A stretch of DNA of 47,382 bases from an uncultured Ectothiorhodospiraceae bacterium. Lineage in GTDB: Bacteria > Pseudomonadota > Gammaproteobacteria > UBA9214. Positions 22,265 to 32,094 of this stretch are shown in pieces. Location: the NCBI GenBank assembly GCA_947258845.1, contig CAMYJZ010000023.1:1-47382 (forward strand), read 5' to 3'. The notes under the pieces are model-generated. The model saw only the letters and a list, made by a program, of their open reading frames with translations, did no database searches and had not been told where the DNA came from. Numbering within the stretch: the first letter of the stretch is position 1; each line of letters opens with the position of its first letter. The position numbers and the translations under genes were made by a program.

Positions 22265-23410
22265 ATGTTTGAACTACTCGATTCATGCGGACAGAACGCG
22301 GTAATAAAGGTTATCGGTGTTGGTGGCGGGGGCGGTAACGCTGTGCAGCATATGGTGGAGGCAAACATCGATGGCGTGGATTTTGTTTGTGCAAATACCG
22401 ACGCCCAGGCATTGAAGAACATGTCGGCTCGTACCACCCTGCAGATCGGCAGTGGCATCACCAAGGGGCTGGGTGCGGGGGCGAACCCGGACGTTGGGCG
22501 GCAGGCCGCACACGACGATCGTGACCGGATCCAGGAAGTCATCGAGGGCAGTGACATGCTGTTCATCACTGCCGGCATGGGTGGTGGTACTGGCACCGGT
22601 GCCGCACCGGTGGTGGCCCAGATCGCCAAGGAGCTGGGTATTCTCACCGTGGCGGTGGTCACCAAGCCGTTTCCCTTTGAAGGCAGCAAGCGCCTGCATG
22701 TGGCCCATAACGGTATCAAGGAACTGGGCCAGTACGTGGACTCCCTGATCACCATCCCGAACGAGAAGCTGTTGTCGGTGCTCGGCAAGCAGATCAGTCT
22801 GCTGGATGCCTTCAGGTCGGCCAACGATGTGCTGCTGGGCGCCGTCCAGGGCATCGCCGAACTGATCACCCGTCCCGGGCTGATCAACGTCGACTTCGCG
22901 GATGTGCGCACCGTGATGTCGGAGATGGGTATGGCCATGATGGGTTCCGGGTCGGCCAAGGGCGAGGAGCGTGCCCGCGAGGCGGCCGAGGCGGCTATCG
23001 CCAGCCCGCTGCTGGAGGACATCAACCTGATGGGGGCCCATGGTATTTTGGTCAACGTCACGGCCGGCATGGACCTGGGTATCGGTGAATTCGAGGAGGT
23101 CGGCAACACGGTGAAGGAATTCGCCTCCGAGAATGCCACCGTGGTGGTGGGTACCGTGATCGATCCGGACATGCGCGACGAGTTGCGGGTGACGGTGGTA
23201 GCGACGGGCCTGGGCGAGCAGGGTGTCAAGACCGCCGACAAGCCGGTATCCCTGGTGCACAAGAACAAGAACGGGGAGGTCGACTACAACAAGCTCGACA
23301 AGCCCACGGTGATTCGCCAGCAGCCGCGCAAGGTCCCGGTCGCCGGCAACCAGGCGGAAGATCTGGCCTATCTGGATATCCCCGCATTCCTGAGACGCCA
23401 GGCCGACTGA
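22265..23410 (+). CDS. ftsZ: Cell division protein FtsZ
   Basis: FtsZ is the tubulin-like GTPase that forms the Z ring. The 381-residue protein has the tubulin signature GGGTGTG at residues 106-112, the early [13 protein letters not shown] nucleotide loop and the synergy-loop region [15 protein letters not shown]. The conserved C-terminal tail [10 protein letters not shown] binds FtsA and ZipA. The start is ATG 22265, with AGGAG at 22253-22257. The linker before the tail is short. The 93-bp leader, unusual for this tightly packed cluster, may hold an extra promoter, but no convincing -35/-10 pair was found. SulA, its inhibitor, is encoded at 43152. Confidence 0.99.
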   Translation: MFELLDSCGQNAVIKVIGVGGGGGNAVQHMVEANIDGVDFVCANTDAQALKNMSARTTLQIGSGITKGLGAGANPDVGRQAAHDDRDRIQEVIEGSDMLFITAGMGGGTGTGAAPVVAQIAKELGILTVAVVTKPFPFEGSKRLHVAHNGIKELGQYVDSLITIPNEKLLSVLGKQISLLDAFRSANDVLLGAVQGIAELITRPGLINVDFADVRTVMSEMGMAMMGSGSAKGEERAREAAEAAIASPLLEDINLMGAHGILVNVTAGMDLGIGEFEEVGNTVKEFASENATVVVGTVIDPDMRDELRVTVVATGLGEQGVKTADKPVSLVHKNKNGEVDYNKLDKPTVIRQQPRKVPVAGNQAEDLAYLDIPAFLRRQAD

Positions 23411-23428
23411 GCCTGGCAGGGACGGCAC

Positions 23429-23455
23429 GGTCCTGGCCGGCAGGCCGGCCTGACC
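23429..23455 (+). other. GC-rich hairpin after ftsZ
   Basis: GGCCGG-CAGG-CCGGCC (23435-23450) flanked by pairing GGTC and GACC makes a very stable hairpin 18 bp after the ftsZ stop. There is no T run, so it may be an mRNA-stabilising or pausing structure rather than an intrinsic terminator. Confidence 0.45.
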
Positions 23456-23610
23456 GTTGCAGCCATAGGCAGAGTTTATGTAGAGATTAAATCAATATAT
23501 ATAGTCGTCATCAGATTGACGCATTTGAGGTTCATGATGACGCGTTTCTAGGCAGGGTGGTGCGGCTGTGATAACATCGCGTCGGCTTTTCTGGTACTTG
23601 TCAGAGTAAG

Positions 23611-23676
23611 AAGGCAGCCTTAACAAAAGGATAATGATGCCATAAGGCAGCCTTAACAAAAGGATAATGATGCCAT
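23611..23676 (+). repeat. 33-bp perfect tandem duplication of the lpxC ribosome-binding region
   Basis: The unit AAGGCAGCCTTAACAAAAGG followed by ATAATGATGCCAT occurs at 23611-23643 and again, identically, at 23644-23676. The second copy supplies the lpxC Shine-Dalgarno and the first two bases of its start codon. Each copy encodes a micro-ORF Met-Met-Pro-stop; the second stop (TGA 23676-23678) overlaps the lpxC ATG (23675-23677). A perfect duplication implies a recent event or active maintenance. Confidence 0.95.
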
Positions 23677-24586
23677 GATCCGGCAACGTACACTCAAAAA
23701 CGTCATACGCGCGACCGGTGTGGGACTGCACACCGGTGAAAAGATCTACCTCACCCTGCGACCCGCGCCGGTAGATACCGGTATCGTGTTCTGTCGCGTT
23801 GATCTGGACGTACCTGTTCAGATCAAGGCCAGCCCCGAGAATGTCGGTGATACCCGCCTGTCCACCACCCTGGTAAGCGGGGACGTCCGAATTTCCACGG
23901 TGGAGCATCTGCTGTCCGCGATGGCCGGGTTGGGGATCGATAATGCCTATGTCGACCTGAGTGCGCCGGAAGTACCGATCATGGATGGCAGTGCCGGTCC
24001 GTTTGTGTTCCTGATCCAGTCGGCCGGTATCGAAGAGCAGGAAGCCCCCAAGCGGTTTATCCGGATCAAGCGACCCGTCCAGGTAGAGGATGGCGACAAG
24101 ACTGCCCGGTTCGAGCCGTTTGACGGGTTCAAGGTCGGTTTCACCATAGAATTTGACCACCCGGTATTCAAGACGGATACCCAGCACTCCGAGATCGATT
24201 TCTCGACGACTTCGTTCGTCAAGGAAGTCAGTCGCGCACGCACCTTCGGTTTCATGCGTGAAATCGAGCAGTTACGTGCCCGCGAGCTTGCCCTGGGCGG
24301 CAGCCTCGATAACGCGATCGTGCTGGATGATTACCGGGTGCTGAATGAAGACGGATTGCGTTATCGCGATGAATTCGTCAAGCACAAGATTCTGGATGCG
24401 ATTGGTGACCTCTACCTGCTTGGCCACAGCCTGATCGGTGCATTCGATGGTTATAAATCCGGGCATGCGCTCAACAACAAATTGCTGCGCACCCTGATGC
24501 AGGATGAATCGGCCTGGGAGCAAGTGACATTCGAGGATGTCAGCGAGGCTCCGATTTCATTCATTCAGCCGGTTCCGGTCAGCTGA
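23675..24586 (+). CDS. lpxC: UDP-3-O-acyl-GlcNAc deacetylase LpxC
   Basis: LpxC is the zinc deacetylase for the committed step of lipid A synthesis. The 303-residue protein has [12 protein letters not shown] at the N-terminus. Zinc ligands are His78 in STVEHLLSA and His237 and Asp241 in [10 protein letters not shown], and a general-base glutamate precedes His78. The motif [11 protein letters not shown] is also typical. ATG 23675 matches the family start. The leader has a 33-bp tandem duplication with micro-ORFs and the gene stands 264 bp from ftsZ, so its expression may be tuned separately from the dcw operon. In E. coli control is mostly by FtsH proteolysis of the C-terminus; here the tail ends in FIQPVPVS. 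Confidence 0.98.
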   Translation: MIRQRTLKNVIRATGVGLHTGEKIYLTLRPAPVDTGIVFCRVDLDVPVQIKASPENVGDTRLSTTLVSGDVRISTVEHLLSAMAGLGIDNAYVDLSAPEVPIMDGSAGPFVFLIQSAGIEEQEAPKRFIRIKRPVQVEDGDKTARFEPFDGFKVGFTIEFDHPVFKTDTQHSEIDFSTTSFVKEVSRARTFGFMREIEQLRARELALGGSLDNAIVLDDYRVLNEDGLRYRDEFVKHKILDAIGDLYLLGHSLIGAFDGYKSGHALNNKLLRTLMQDESAWEQVTFEDVSEAPISFIQPVPVS

Positions 24587-24620
24587 GCGGGTCCCTTTGT
24601 ACAGGCCGTCACTGTCCTGA

Positions 24621-25079
24621 TCATTCCTGACCGGGACGTCTTCTGCGACTGGCAAGTCTCATTAATGCCGCCTTGAGCCCGGAGTCAGACACGCTGTGCG
24701 CGGTCTGTTGCAGGGCATCGGCATTTCCGGCTGTCAGCTGACGGGGTCTTGGCAGGCCGATTTCGGCCACCGGCGGGGACTCTGGCGGTCGAACGCGTAC
24801 CTTAACTGTGCGCACCTTCACGGCCGGATTGTCGCGTAGCTGTTTTACTAGCTGGGGTATATGGAAACGCAGGCGCGCGGCCCATACGGGAGAATCGGCA
24901 GCCAGCACCAGGGTTGCATCACGCAGTGACAGGACCCGGCTGTGGTCGCTGAGGGGCGCTGGAATATGGCGGTCCAGCAGTCCGTCCAGTTCCTTGAGCA
25001 CCCGGGCATCGGCCAGCAGGCTGGATGCCGCGCTCCTGCCGAGCAGTTTGCCGATTCGTGCGGGGACGTTTGTACGCAT
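24621..25079 (-). CDS. dciA: DciA-like DUF721 protein (helicase loader)
   Basis: The 152-residue protein belongs to the DUF721 family; DciA members deliver the replicative helicase DnaB to DNA in bacteria lacking DnaC. The N-terminal domain shows the typical DUF721 pattern: SLLADARVLKELDGLLDRHIP, then LSLRDATLVLAADSPVWAARLRF and HIPQLVKQLR. After it comes a proline/arginine-rich linker and a basic tail. The minus-strand position between lpxC and the M23 peptidase gene matches the Pseudomonas-type arrangement. ATG 25079 lies 35 bp from the divergent M23 start. Family call is firm; function is by family. Confidence 0.88.
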   Translation of the reverse strand: MRTNVPARIGKLLGRSAASSLLADARVLKELDGLLDRHIPAPLSDHSRVLSLRDATLVLAADSPVWAARLRFHIPQLVKQLRDNPAVKVRTVKVRVRPPESPPVAEIGLPRPRQLTAGNADALQQTAHSVSDSGLKAALMRLASRRRRPGQE

Positions 25080-25113
25080 GGTTGACTCAGGAAAATGGTG
25101 AAGTTGCCGTTAT

Positions 25114-26028
25114 ATGAATGATATGAACATCATACTGTTTACCAACAAGCGCGGACAGGTCTGGAGCTTCGATTTTGACCTGGTTCACCTCATCGTGGCT
25201 TCCGTAGCCGGCCTGGCGCTGATCTGCGGGGTTGCCCTTTATACCGGGTTTCGTCTGGGTGGAGACGAGCTGGTCTACCTGGAAGAGTGGCAGGGTGTCG
25301 TCCAGTCGCAGCAGGCGGAGATCAGTGAGGCCCGTGATACCGCCCAGGCCAACCTGAATGCACTGACATTGCGGGTCGGTCAGATGCAGGCCCAGATGCT
25401 GCGCCTGAATGCGCTCGGTGAGCGGCTGGTCCAGGAGGGCGATTTCGCCGAGGGTGAATTCGATTTCTCCATCCCGCCGGCCGTGGGTGGTCCGCAGGAT
25501 GTGACCGGACTGGAGTCCACCGAACTGACCGACTTCATGGGTATGCTGAATGGTCTGATGGTCGAACTCGATGACCGCGAGTACAAGTTGACCGTGCTGG
25601 AGAGCCTGCTGATGGACAGGAGCCGGCGTGAACGTGTCATGCCTTCCGGCAGGCCTGTCGGAAGTGGCTGGTTATCATCGAAGTTCGGCAAGCGCACCGA
25701 TCCCTTCACCGGCAAGCAGGAGCATCACGACGGCGTCGACTTCGCCGGCAAGGAGGGTTCCGAGGTGGTGGCCGTCGGTGACGGCGTGGTCAGCTGGGCT
25801 GGCAAGCGGTCCGGCTATGGCAACATGGTCGAGATCACCCATGGCGATGGTTATGTGACCCGCTACGGTCATAACAAGGAGCCGCTGGTCGAGGTCGGTG
25901 AGACGGTCAAGAAGGGCCAATTGATCGCCTCGATGGGCTCGACGGGACGTTCCACCGGACCGCATGTCCATTTCGAGGTCCTGCTCAACGGCAAAACGGT
26001 CAATCCGGGCAAATATATTAATAATTGA
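25114..26028 (+). CDS. M23 family metallopeptidase, membrane-anchored with coiled coil
   Basis: This is a LytM-type peptidoglycan endopeptidase or division-regulator homologue. The 304-residue protein has a short cytoplasmic start, a membrane helix at about residues 23-46 and a coiled-coil region (about 55-110) with QSQQAEISEARDTAQ. The C-terminal M23 domain keeps the zinc ligands His205 and Asp209 (HHDGVDF) and HVHFE with His284 and His286, so it looks catalytically competent. It lies between lpxC/dciA and secA, the place of secM in E. coli, and is the usual gene there in pseudomonads. ATG 25123 is an alternative start. Confidence 0.92.
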   Translation: MNDMNIILFTNKRGQVWSFDFDLVHLIVASVAGLALICGVALYTGFRLGGDELVYLEEWQGVVQSQQAEISEARDTAQANLNALTLRVGQMQAQMLRLNALGERLVQEGDFAEGEFDFSIPPAVGGPQDVTGLESTELTDFMGMLNGLMVELDDREYKLTVLESLLMDRSRRERVMPSGRPVGSGWLSSKFGKRTDPFTGKQEHHDGVDFAGKEGSEVVAVGDGVVSWAGKRSGYGNMVEITHGDGYVTRYGHNKEPLVEVGETVKKGQLIASMGSTGRSTGPHVHFEVLLNGKTVNPGKYINN

Positions 26029-26152
26029 TGGCGGTACCCCGTACGGGCGTATTGCCCGGCGTTCCCTGTATACCAGAATCCTTCATGCAATCCGCCGCTT
26101 AGGGTATGATGGCGGACTCGATTCCTATCCTTGAAAATCACAGTAAACATTC

Positions 26153-28867
26153 ATGGCACTCAATATTGTTCGCAAGATATTCGGCAGCCGGAACGACCGG
26201 CTGCTGAAACGCATGTCACGGGTTGTCGAGCGCATCAATGCGCTGGAACCTGAAATTGAGGCACTCACGGACGCGCAGCTGCGCGCCAGGACCGACGAGT
26301 TCCGCCAGCGCATCGAGGACGGGGCCAGTCTCGATGACTTGATGGTCGAGGTCTTTGCGACTGTCCGGGAGGCCTCGCGGCGGGCGCTGGACATGCGTCA
26401 CTTCGACGTGCAGCTGATAGGCGGCATGGTGCTGCACGAAGGCAAGATCGCCGAAATGCGTACCGGTGAAGGCAAGACCCTGGTCGCCACCCTGGCCGCC
26501 TATCTGAATGCGCTGACCGGCAAGGGCGTACATATCGTTACCGTCAACGACTACCTGGCAAGTCGTGATGCCGAGTGGATGGGCAGGGTCTACGAATTCC
26601 TGGGTATGAGCACCGGCGTGATCGTGTCCGGACAGTCCTATGAGGAAAAGAAGGCCGCCTACGATGCGGACATTACCTACGGGACCAACAACGAGTTCGG
26701 ATTTGATTACCTGCGTGACAACATGGCCTTCGCTGCCCAGGACCGGGTGCAACGCAGCCGCAACTTCGCCATTGTGGACGAGGTCGACTCGATCCTTATC
26801 GACGAGGCGCGTACCCCGCTGATCATCTCCGGCCCGGTCGACGAGCGATCGGACCTGTACGACAGGATGAATGCCATCGTACCCGAGCTGACCCTGCAGG
26901 AGACCGAGGACGGCCCGGGCGATTACACCCTGGAGGAAAAGAACAAACAGATCTACCTGACCGAGAGCGGTCATGAGCACGTCGAGCAGTTGCTGATCAG
27001 GAACGGCCTGCTCAAGGAGGGCGAGAGCCTGTACGACGCCGCCAACCTGAATCTCATGCACCACCTGATGGCGGCCCTGCGTTCCCACCTGCTGTTCCAG
27101 AAGGACGTGGACTACATCGTGCAGGACGGCCAGATCGTGATCGTGGATGAATTCACCGGCCGCACCATGCCGGGCCGGCGCTGGTCGGAGGGGCTGCACC
27201 AGGCCGTTGAGGCCAAGGAAGGGGTGCCCATTCAGAACGAGAACCAGACCCTGGCATCCATCACTTTCCAGAATTATTTCCGTCTCTACGAAAAGCTTTC
27301 CGGTATGACCGGCACCGCCGACACCGAGGCCTTCGAGCTGCAGCAGATCTACGGCCTGGAAGTGGTCGTTATCCCGACGCATCAGGTGATGGTGCGCGAC
27401 GACATGGGTGATCTGGTCTACCTCACCATAAACGAGAAATTCAATGCCATCCTCGAGGACGTGCGCGATTGCCAGAAGCGTGGCCAGCCGGTGCTGGTGG
27501 GCACCGCCTCTGTCGAGTCCTCCGAACTGCTATCGGACCTGCTCAATAAAGAGGGCGTCAAGCACGCGGTGCTGAATGCCAAGCAGCACGAGAGGGAGGC
27601 GCACATCGTTGCCCAGGCCGGGCGCCCGGGCAATGTCACCATCGCCACCAACATGGCGGGTCGCGGCACGGATATCGTGCTGGGCGGTAACCGCGAGGTG
27701 GAAATCGCCGAGCTCGGCAATGCGGGTGAGGCGGGCGTGCAAAAGATCACCGAAGACTGGCACAAGCGTCATGACCAGGTGATCGCGGCCGGCGGGCTGC
27801 ACATTATCGGTACCGAGCGCCACGAGTCACGGCGTGTCGACAACCAGCTGCGCGGCCGCTCGGGTCGCCAGGGTGATCCGGGCTCCAGCCGTTTTTACCT
27901 GTCGCTGGAGGACAACCTGATGCGCATCTTCGCCTCCGACCGGGTGTCCGGGCTGATGCAGAAGCTCGGCATGCAGGAGGGTGAGGCCATCGAGCACCCC
28001 TGGGTCAGCAAGGCCATCGAAAATGCCCAGCGCAAGGTCGAGGCGCACAACTTCAACATCCGCAAGACGCTGCTGGAATTCGATGACGTGGCGAACGATC
28101 AGCGCAAGGTGGTCTACGAACAGCGCAATGAGCTGATGGAGACAAATGATATCAGCGACACCATCAAGGCCATCCGCCAGGACGTGGTCAAAGATGTGAT
28201 CAGTTCATATATCCCTGCCGGGAGCCTCGATGAACAATGGGACGTGGCAGGCCTCGAAGAGGCATTGCTGCAGGAATTCGGCAGCGAGTTGCCGATCAGC
28301 GAGTGGCTGGATCAGGATGACGAACTGCACGAGGAGACCTTGCGGGAGCGCATCCTGGAGGCCATGGAAACGGCCTACAGCGAGAAGGAGCAGCACGCCG
28401 GGGTCGAGGTCGTCAGGCACTTCGAGAAGGCCGTCATGCTGCAGGTGCTGGACGTGGCCTGGAAGGAACACCTGGCGGCCATGGATTACCTGCGCCAGGG
28501 GATCGGTCTGCGCGGCTATGCCCAGAAGAATCCCAAGCAGGAATACAAGCGCGAGGCCTTCGAGATGTTCACGGCCATGCTGGATCGGATCAAGCATGAC
28601 GTGGTCGGTATCGTATCCAAGGTCCAGGTGCGCGAGCAAGCCGATGTCGAGGCGGTGGAGGAGCAGCGTCGCAGCCACGCCCCGAAGCAGTACCATCATG
28701 CCGAGGCGAGCGCCATGGGCGGGCAGGGTGAGGGGTCGGCTGAGGCTGAGGAAAAGGAGCAGGCCCATACCCCGTACACGCGCCAGGGCCGGAAGGTCGG
28801 GCGCAACGAGCCGTGCCCCTGCGGTTCCGGCAAGAAGTACAAGCATTGCCACGGCAAGCTGAGCTGA
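26153..28867 (+). CDS. secA: Protein translocase ATPase SecA
   Basis: SecA is the motor that drives preproteins through SecYEG. The 904-residue protein has Walker [13 protein letters not shown] near residue 100, the [19 protein letters not shown] block, the second nucleotide-binding fold with [14 protein letters not shown], and [19 protein letters not shown]. The C-terminal zinc/SecB-binding module is intact with Cys888, Cys890, Cys899 and His900 ([14 protein letters not shown]). The 124-bp leader shows no secM-like gene and no clear terminator, so SecM-type regulation seems absent. Confidence 0.99.
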   Translation: MALNIVRKIFGSRNDRLLKRMSRVVERINALEPEIEALTDAQLRARTDEFRQRIEDGASLDDLMVEVFATVREASRRALDMRHFDVQLIGGMVLHEGKIAEMRTGEGKTLVATLAAYLNALTGKGVHIVTVNDYLASRDAEWMGRVYEFLGMSTGVIVSGQSYEEKKAAYDADITYGTNNEFGFDYLRDNMAFAAQDRVQRSRNFAIVDEVDSILIDEARTPLIISGPVDERSDLYDRMNAIVPELTLQETEDGPGDYTLEEKNKQIYLTESGHEHVEQLLIRNGLLKEGESLYDAANLNLMHHLMAALRSHLLFQKDVDYIVQDGQIVIVDEFTGRTMPGRRWSEGLHQAVEAKEGVPIQNENQTLASITFQNYFRLYEKLSGMTGTADTEAFELQQIYGLEVVVIPTHQVMVRDDMGDLVYLTINEKFNAILEDVRDCQKRGQPVLVGTASVESSELLSDLLNKEGVKHAVLNAKQHEREAHIVAQAGRPGNVTIATNMAGRGTDIVLGGNREVEIAELGNAGEAGVQKITEDWHKRHDQVIAAGGLHIIGTERHESRRVDNQLRGRSGRQGDPGSSRFYLSLEDNLMRIFASDRVSGLMQKLGMQEGEAIEHPWVSKAIENAQRKVEAHNFNIRKTLLEFDDVANDQRKVVYEQRNELMETNDISDTIKAIRQDVVKDVISSYIPAGSLDEQWDVAGLEEALLQEFGSELPISEWLDQDDELHEETLRERILEAMETAYSEKEQHAGVEVVRHFEKAVMLQVLDVAWKEHLAAMDYLRQGIGLRGYAQKNPKQEYKREAFEMFTAMLDRIKHDVVGIVSKVQVREQADVEAVEEQRRSHAPKQYHHAEASAMGGQGEGSAEAEEKEQAHTPYTRQGRKVGRNEPCPCGSGKKYKHCHGKLS

Positions 28868-28880
28868 CGGTGGGGGTTTC

Positions 28881-29060
28881 GAATCAGATCCGGTATTAAA
28901 TCCTCACCGCAGAGGCGCAGAGGGCGCCGAGAAAGCAAAACAAATCATGTCTGCCCTGAGTGCAGACATTAATGCCGGATCAATACTAAAATCTGATTTT
29001 TCTGGAATTATGAATCTGTATGCTCTGCGTTCTCGGCGTCTCTGCGGTTTCGTTTTGTTG
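28881..29060. repeat. Dispersed-repeat-like element with inverted GCAGAG arms between secA and argJ
   Basis: Left arm (28905-28943) contains ACCGCAGAGGCGCAGAGGGC then GCCGAGAA and an A/C-rich end. The right arm (29022-29060) carries the same family of words in reverse complement (ACCGCAGAG, ACGCCGAGAA, CAAAACGAA). Between them lies a perfect 8-bp hairpin, ATGTCTGC (28947) with GCAGACAT (28962). Outside, AATCAGAT (28882) pairs with ATCTGATT (28991). The CGCAGAG words resemble small non-coding repeats dispersed in many proteobacterial genomes. It fills the whole 221-bp gap. Confidence 0.65.
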
Positions 29061-29088
29061 TTCAAATACAAGCTGCGAGGCTTGATCC

Positions 29089-30288
29089 ATGTTGCCTGAA
29101 CTGTATCCGGTGCCCGGCTTCCGGCTGGGGACCACCTGTGCCGGGATCAAGACGCCGGACCGGCGCGACCTGGTGGTCATGGAGCTGGCCGAGGGTTCCA
29201 GCTGCGCCACGGTGCTCACCCGCAACGCCTTCTGTGCCGCACCGGTGATGCTGGCGCGCGAGCACCTGGCAGCCGCTGCGCCGCGCTACCTGCTGGTCAA
29301 TACCGGAAATGCCAACGCCGGCACCGGGGAGCAGGGTCTGCGCGATGCGCGCCGCTGCTGCGAGGCGCTGGCGGAAACGGCCGGCTGTGGGCCCGAGGCC
29401 GTGCTGCCGTTCTCGACCGGGGTAATTGGCGAGTCCCTGCCGCTGGCGAAGATCGAGCAGGGCATTCCGGTCGCGAATGCGCAGCTGTCCGATGACGGCT
29501 GGCAGGATGCCGCACACGGTATCCTGACCACCGACACCGTTCCCAAGGGTGCCTCGCACCGCCTGGTGATCGACGGGCACACAGTCACGATTACCGGAAT
29601 TGCCAAGGGGTCCGGCATGATCCGCCCCGACATGGCCACCATGCTGGCCTTTATCGCCACCGACGCCGCTGTGGATGGTGAGGTCCTGCAGGCCTGTCTG
29701 AAGGGCGCCGTGGAGCATTCCTTCAACCGCATTACCGTCGACGGTGACACCTCGACCAATGACGCCTGTGTGCTGGTGGCCACGGGGCAGGGCAGCCTGC
29801 CGCGGATAACGGATACCGGCGAACACTGCACCCGGCTTGCCGCCGCAATCGCCGGAATTTGTGTGGAGCTGGCGCAGGCCATCGTGCGTGACGGCGAGGG
29901 CGCCACCAAGTTCGTCACCGTGGCCGTCGAGCAGGGGGCTGACTGCGATGAATGTCTCAAGGTCGCCTACACCATCGCCCATTCGCCGCTGGTGAAGACG
30001 GCGCTGTTTGCCAGTGACCCGAACTGGGGCCGCATCCTGGCCGCTGTCGGCCGCTCCGGCATCCCCGACCTGGACCTGCAGGGAGTCGACATCCACCTTG
30101 ATGATGTGTGCATTATCCGCGCTGGCGAACCGGACGCGGAGTACACCGAAGCCGCCGGGCAGGCGGTAATGGACCGGGATGACTTTACTATCCGCGTTGC
30201 TCTCGGGCGCGGCGAATTCTTCGAGCGGGTCTGGACCTGCGACCTGTCCTATGACTATGTCCGGATCAACGCAGAGTACCGTACCTAG
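29089..30288 (+). CDS. argJ: Bifunctional ornithine acetyltransferase / N-acetylglutamate synthase ArgJ
   Basis: ArgJ recycles the acetyl group in arginine synthesis: it moves acetyl from N-acetylornithine to glutamate and in many species also acetylates glutamate from acetyl-CoA. The 399-residue proenzyme cleaves itself before a threonine; here the site is [10 protein letters not shown] with nucleophile Thr184. Other motifs are [36 protein letters not shown] and DPNWGRI. Length is normal. GAGG lies about 10 bases before ATG 29089. A repeat element separates it from secA, and no mutT gene is present nearby as in some relatives. Confidence 0.97.
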   Translation: MLPELYPVPGFRLGTTCAGIKTPDRRDLVVMELAEGSSCATVLTRNAFCAAPVMLAREHLAAAAPRYLLVNTGNANAGTGEQGLRDARRCCEALAETAGCGPEAVLPFSTGVIGESLPLAKIEQGIPVANAQLSDDGWQDAAHGILTTDTVPKGASHRLVIDGHTVTITGIAKGSGMIRPDMATMLAFIATDAAVDGEVLQACLKGAVEHSFNRITVDGDTSTNDACVLVATGQGSLPRITDTGEHCTRLAAAIAGICVELAQAIVRDGEGATKFVTVAVEQGADCDECLKVAYTIAHSPLVKTALFASDPNWGRILAAVGRSGIPDLDLQGVDIHLDDVCIIRAGEPDAEYTEAAGQAVMDRDDFTIRVALGRGEFFERVWTCDLSYDYVRINAEYRT

Positions 30289-30358
30289 GCGGAACCGCCG
30301 GCCTGTCGACCGTGCCTGCCGTAACGGTGGCATTGTCGTGTTGTGCTAAGCTCGCGCC

Positions 30359-31339
30359 ATGTCGATGCGTCGCCGGTTGCTGAATCTTCTTGCGGATGGC
30401 CATTACCATTCGGGGGAGGCACTGGGCGTGGCGCTGGGTGTGAGCCGGATGGCCGTCTGGAAGCAGGTGCGCACCTTGCGCGAGCACGGTCTGCCGCTGG
30501 AAGTGGTGCGTGGCAAAGGCTATCGGCTACCGGACTCATTCGAGTTGCTGGATGCCGGTGCCATTCAGACCGGGCTCAGTTCGGCCACGCGGGCGTGGCT
30601 GGCGCGTATCGATACCTTCCTCGAGATCGATTCGACCAGCACCTGGCTGCGTCAGCAGGCCCTGGACGGGGCACCTTCCGGGAGTGTGTGTCTCGCGGAA
30701 ATGCAGCATGGCGGGCGCGGACGTCGTAACCGGTCGTGGGTCTCCCCGTTTGCCGCCAATCTGTATCTTTCCCTGTTGTGGCGTTCCGATGCGGGTGCCG
30801 CCGGGCTGGGCGGGCTCAGCCTGGTGGTCGGTGTGGCCCTGCTGCGCAGCCTGCGTGCCTTCGGCATTGATGCTGCCGGGTTGAAGTGGCCGAACGATGT
30901 GCTGGTGGACGGGGCCAAGCTGGCCGGTATCCTGATCGATGTGGTGGGGGAGAGCAGCGGGCCGTGTAGCGTCATCATAGGAGTGGGCATGAATGTTTCA
31001 ATGCCCGATGCGGCCGCTGCCGCTATCGACCAGCCCTGGACCGACCTGTGCCGCTTGACCGGGAGGCAGCGCTTTCCCCGTAATCGGCTAGTAACGAGCG
31101 TGCTGGATTGCAGTTTTTCAGCGATTAGGGAATTCGAACAATCGGGTCTGGAGTCTTTCCTGGACGAGTGGCGCCAGCATGACCTGATCGATGGTCGCGA
31201 GGTCAGCCTGCAATTGCCCAACGAACGTGTTCGGGGGCGCGCCTGTGGTGTGGATTCTGCTGGTGCGTTGCTGCTGGAAACGGCAGGCGGGCACCGGCGT
31301 TTCGCCTCCGGCGAGGTGAGCCTGCGGGTGGCGACATGA
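30359..31339 (+). CDS. birA: Biotin--protein ligase / biotin operon repressor BirA
   Basis: BirA activates biotin and attaches it to the acetyl-CoA carboxylase carrier protein. The 326-residue protein has an N-terminal winged helix (residues 1-65, LGVALGVSRMAVWKQVRTLR), so it can also repress biotin genes. The ligase domain has the biotinyl-AMP loop GRGRRNRSW at 119-127; the commoner form is GRGRRGRxW, so Asn124 replaces Gly. KWPNDVLVDGAKLAGILID follows. The stop overlaps the coaX start by 4 bases; a birA-coaX pair is common. Confidence 0.96.
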   Translation: MSMRRRLLNLLADGHYHSGEALGVALGVSRMAVWKQVRTLREHGLPLEVVRGKGYRLPDSFELLDAGAIQTGLSSATRAWLARIDTFLEIDSTSTWLRQQALDGAPSGSVCLAEMQHGGRGRRNRSWVSPFAANLYLSLLWRSDAGAAGLGGLSLVVGVALLRSLRAFGIDAAGLKWPNDVLVDGAKLAGILIDVVGESSGPCSVIIGVGMNVSMPDAAAAAIDQPWTDLCRLTGRQRFPRNRLVTSVLDCSFSAIREFEQSGLESFLDEWRQHDLIDGREVSLQLPNERVRGRACGVDSAGALLLETAGGHRRFASGEVSLRVAT

Positions 31340-32094
31340 TGCTGCTCGATGTCGGGAACAGCGCGGTGAAGTGGGCCGTCGAGGAAAACGGGCGCTACAC
31401 TTGCCGGGGCTACTTTCTGCGCCGCAACCGGGGTTTTGCCGAACTGGCCGATGCGGCCTGGGGGCAGCTGCCGGTGCCGGATGGCGTCGCCGTGGCCAAT
31501 GTAGCCGGGCAGGAGTTGCAGCGTGAAATCAACGACTGGGTGGCGGCCCGCTGGCAGCTTTCGCCTTGCTATATCCGTGTTGACGAGGCGGCGGCGGGGG
31601 TGGTCAATGCCTATATCGACCCCGGGAGGCTGGGTGTCGACCGCTGGGCGGCGCTGGTAGCGGCCCGCCACGCGGCACCGGGCCCGGTATGTATTATCGA
31701 CTGCGGGACCGCCATCACCATCGATGCGCTGGCCGCAGACGGACGGCATCTGGGCGGCATGATCGCCCCCGGTCTGAAGATGATGAGGCAGACCTTGTCG
31801 GCGGATACCGCGGACATCGGGCCGCAACCGGGTGTGCAGGGTACTTGTATCGGCGTGCTCGCGAAGGACACGGCACAGGCCGTCAATAACGGCGTCAGCT
31901 ACATGGCCGCTGCGATGATCGACCGGGTCCTGGCGGACATGGTCGCCGCGTTGGGAGAGCAGACTGAAATGCTGATTACCGGGGGCGACGCCGGCCGCAT
32001 ACTGCCGCTGCTGGGCTGGCAGCCGCACCACGATCCCGATCTCGTATTGAAGGGGATCGCCATACTTGTCGGAGAGGAAGCATGCGTTATGTGA
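31336..32094 (+). CDS. coaX: Type III pantothenate kinase CoaX
   Basis: CoaX phosphorylates pantothenate, the first step of coenzyme A synthesis, and belongs to the ASKHA fold. The 252-residue protein has the phosphate-binding start LLDVGNSAVKWA, GVDRWAALVAARH, the catalytic IIDCGTAITIDAL, and GGMIAPGL. It overlaps birA by 4 bases and the next gene by 13, so the three form one operon. Length and motifs are normal. Confidence 0.96.
   Translation: MMLLDVGNSAVKWAVEENGRYTCRGYFLRRNRGFAELADAAWGQLPVPDGVAVANVAGQELQREINDWVAARWQLSPCYIRVDEAAAGVVNAYIDPGRLGVDRWAALVAARHAAPGPVCIIDCGTAITIDALAADGRHLGGMIAPGLKMMRQTLSADTADIGPQPGVQGTCIGVLAKDTAQAVNNGVSYMAAAMIDRVLADMVAALGEQTEMLITGGDAGRILPLLGWQPHHDPDLVLKGIAILVGEEACVM

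Noticed and set aside
23492-24187. Minus-strand open frame of 231 residues across the ftsZ/lpxC gap
   Set aside because: It is a shadow of lpxC extended over the leader; its repeated IILLLRLP stretch comes from the 33-bp DNA duplication.
26029-26152. SecM-type arrest peptide before secA
   Set aside because: The 124-bp gap holds no ORF with an arrest motif; the preceding gene is a complete M23 peptidase.
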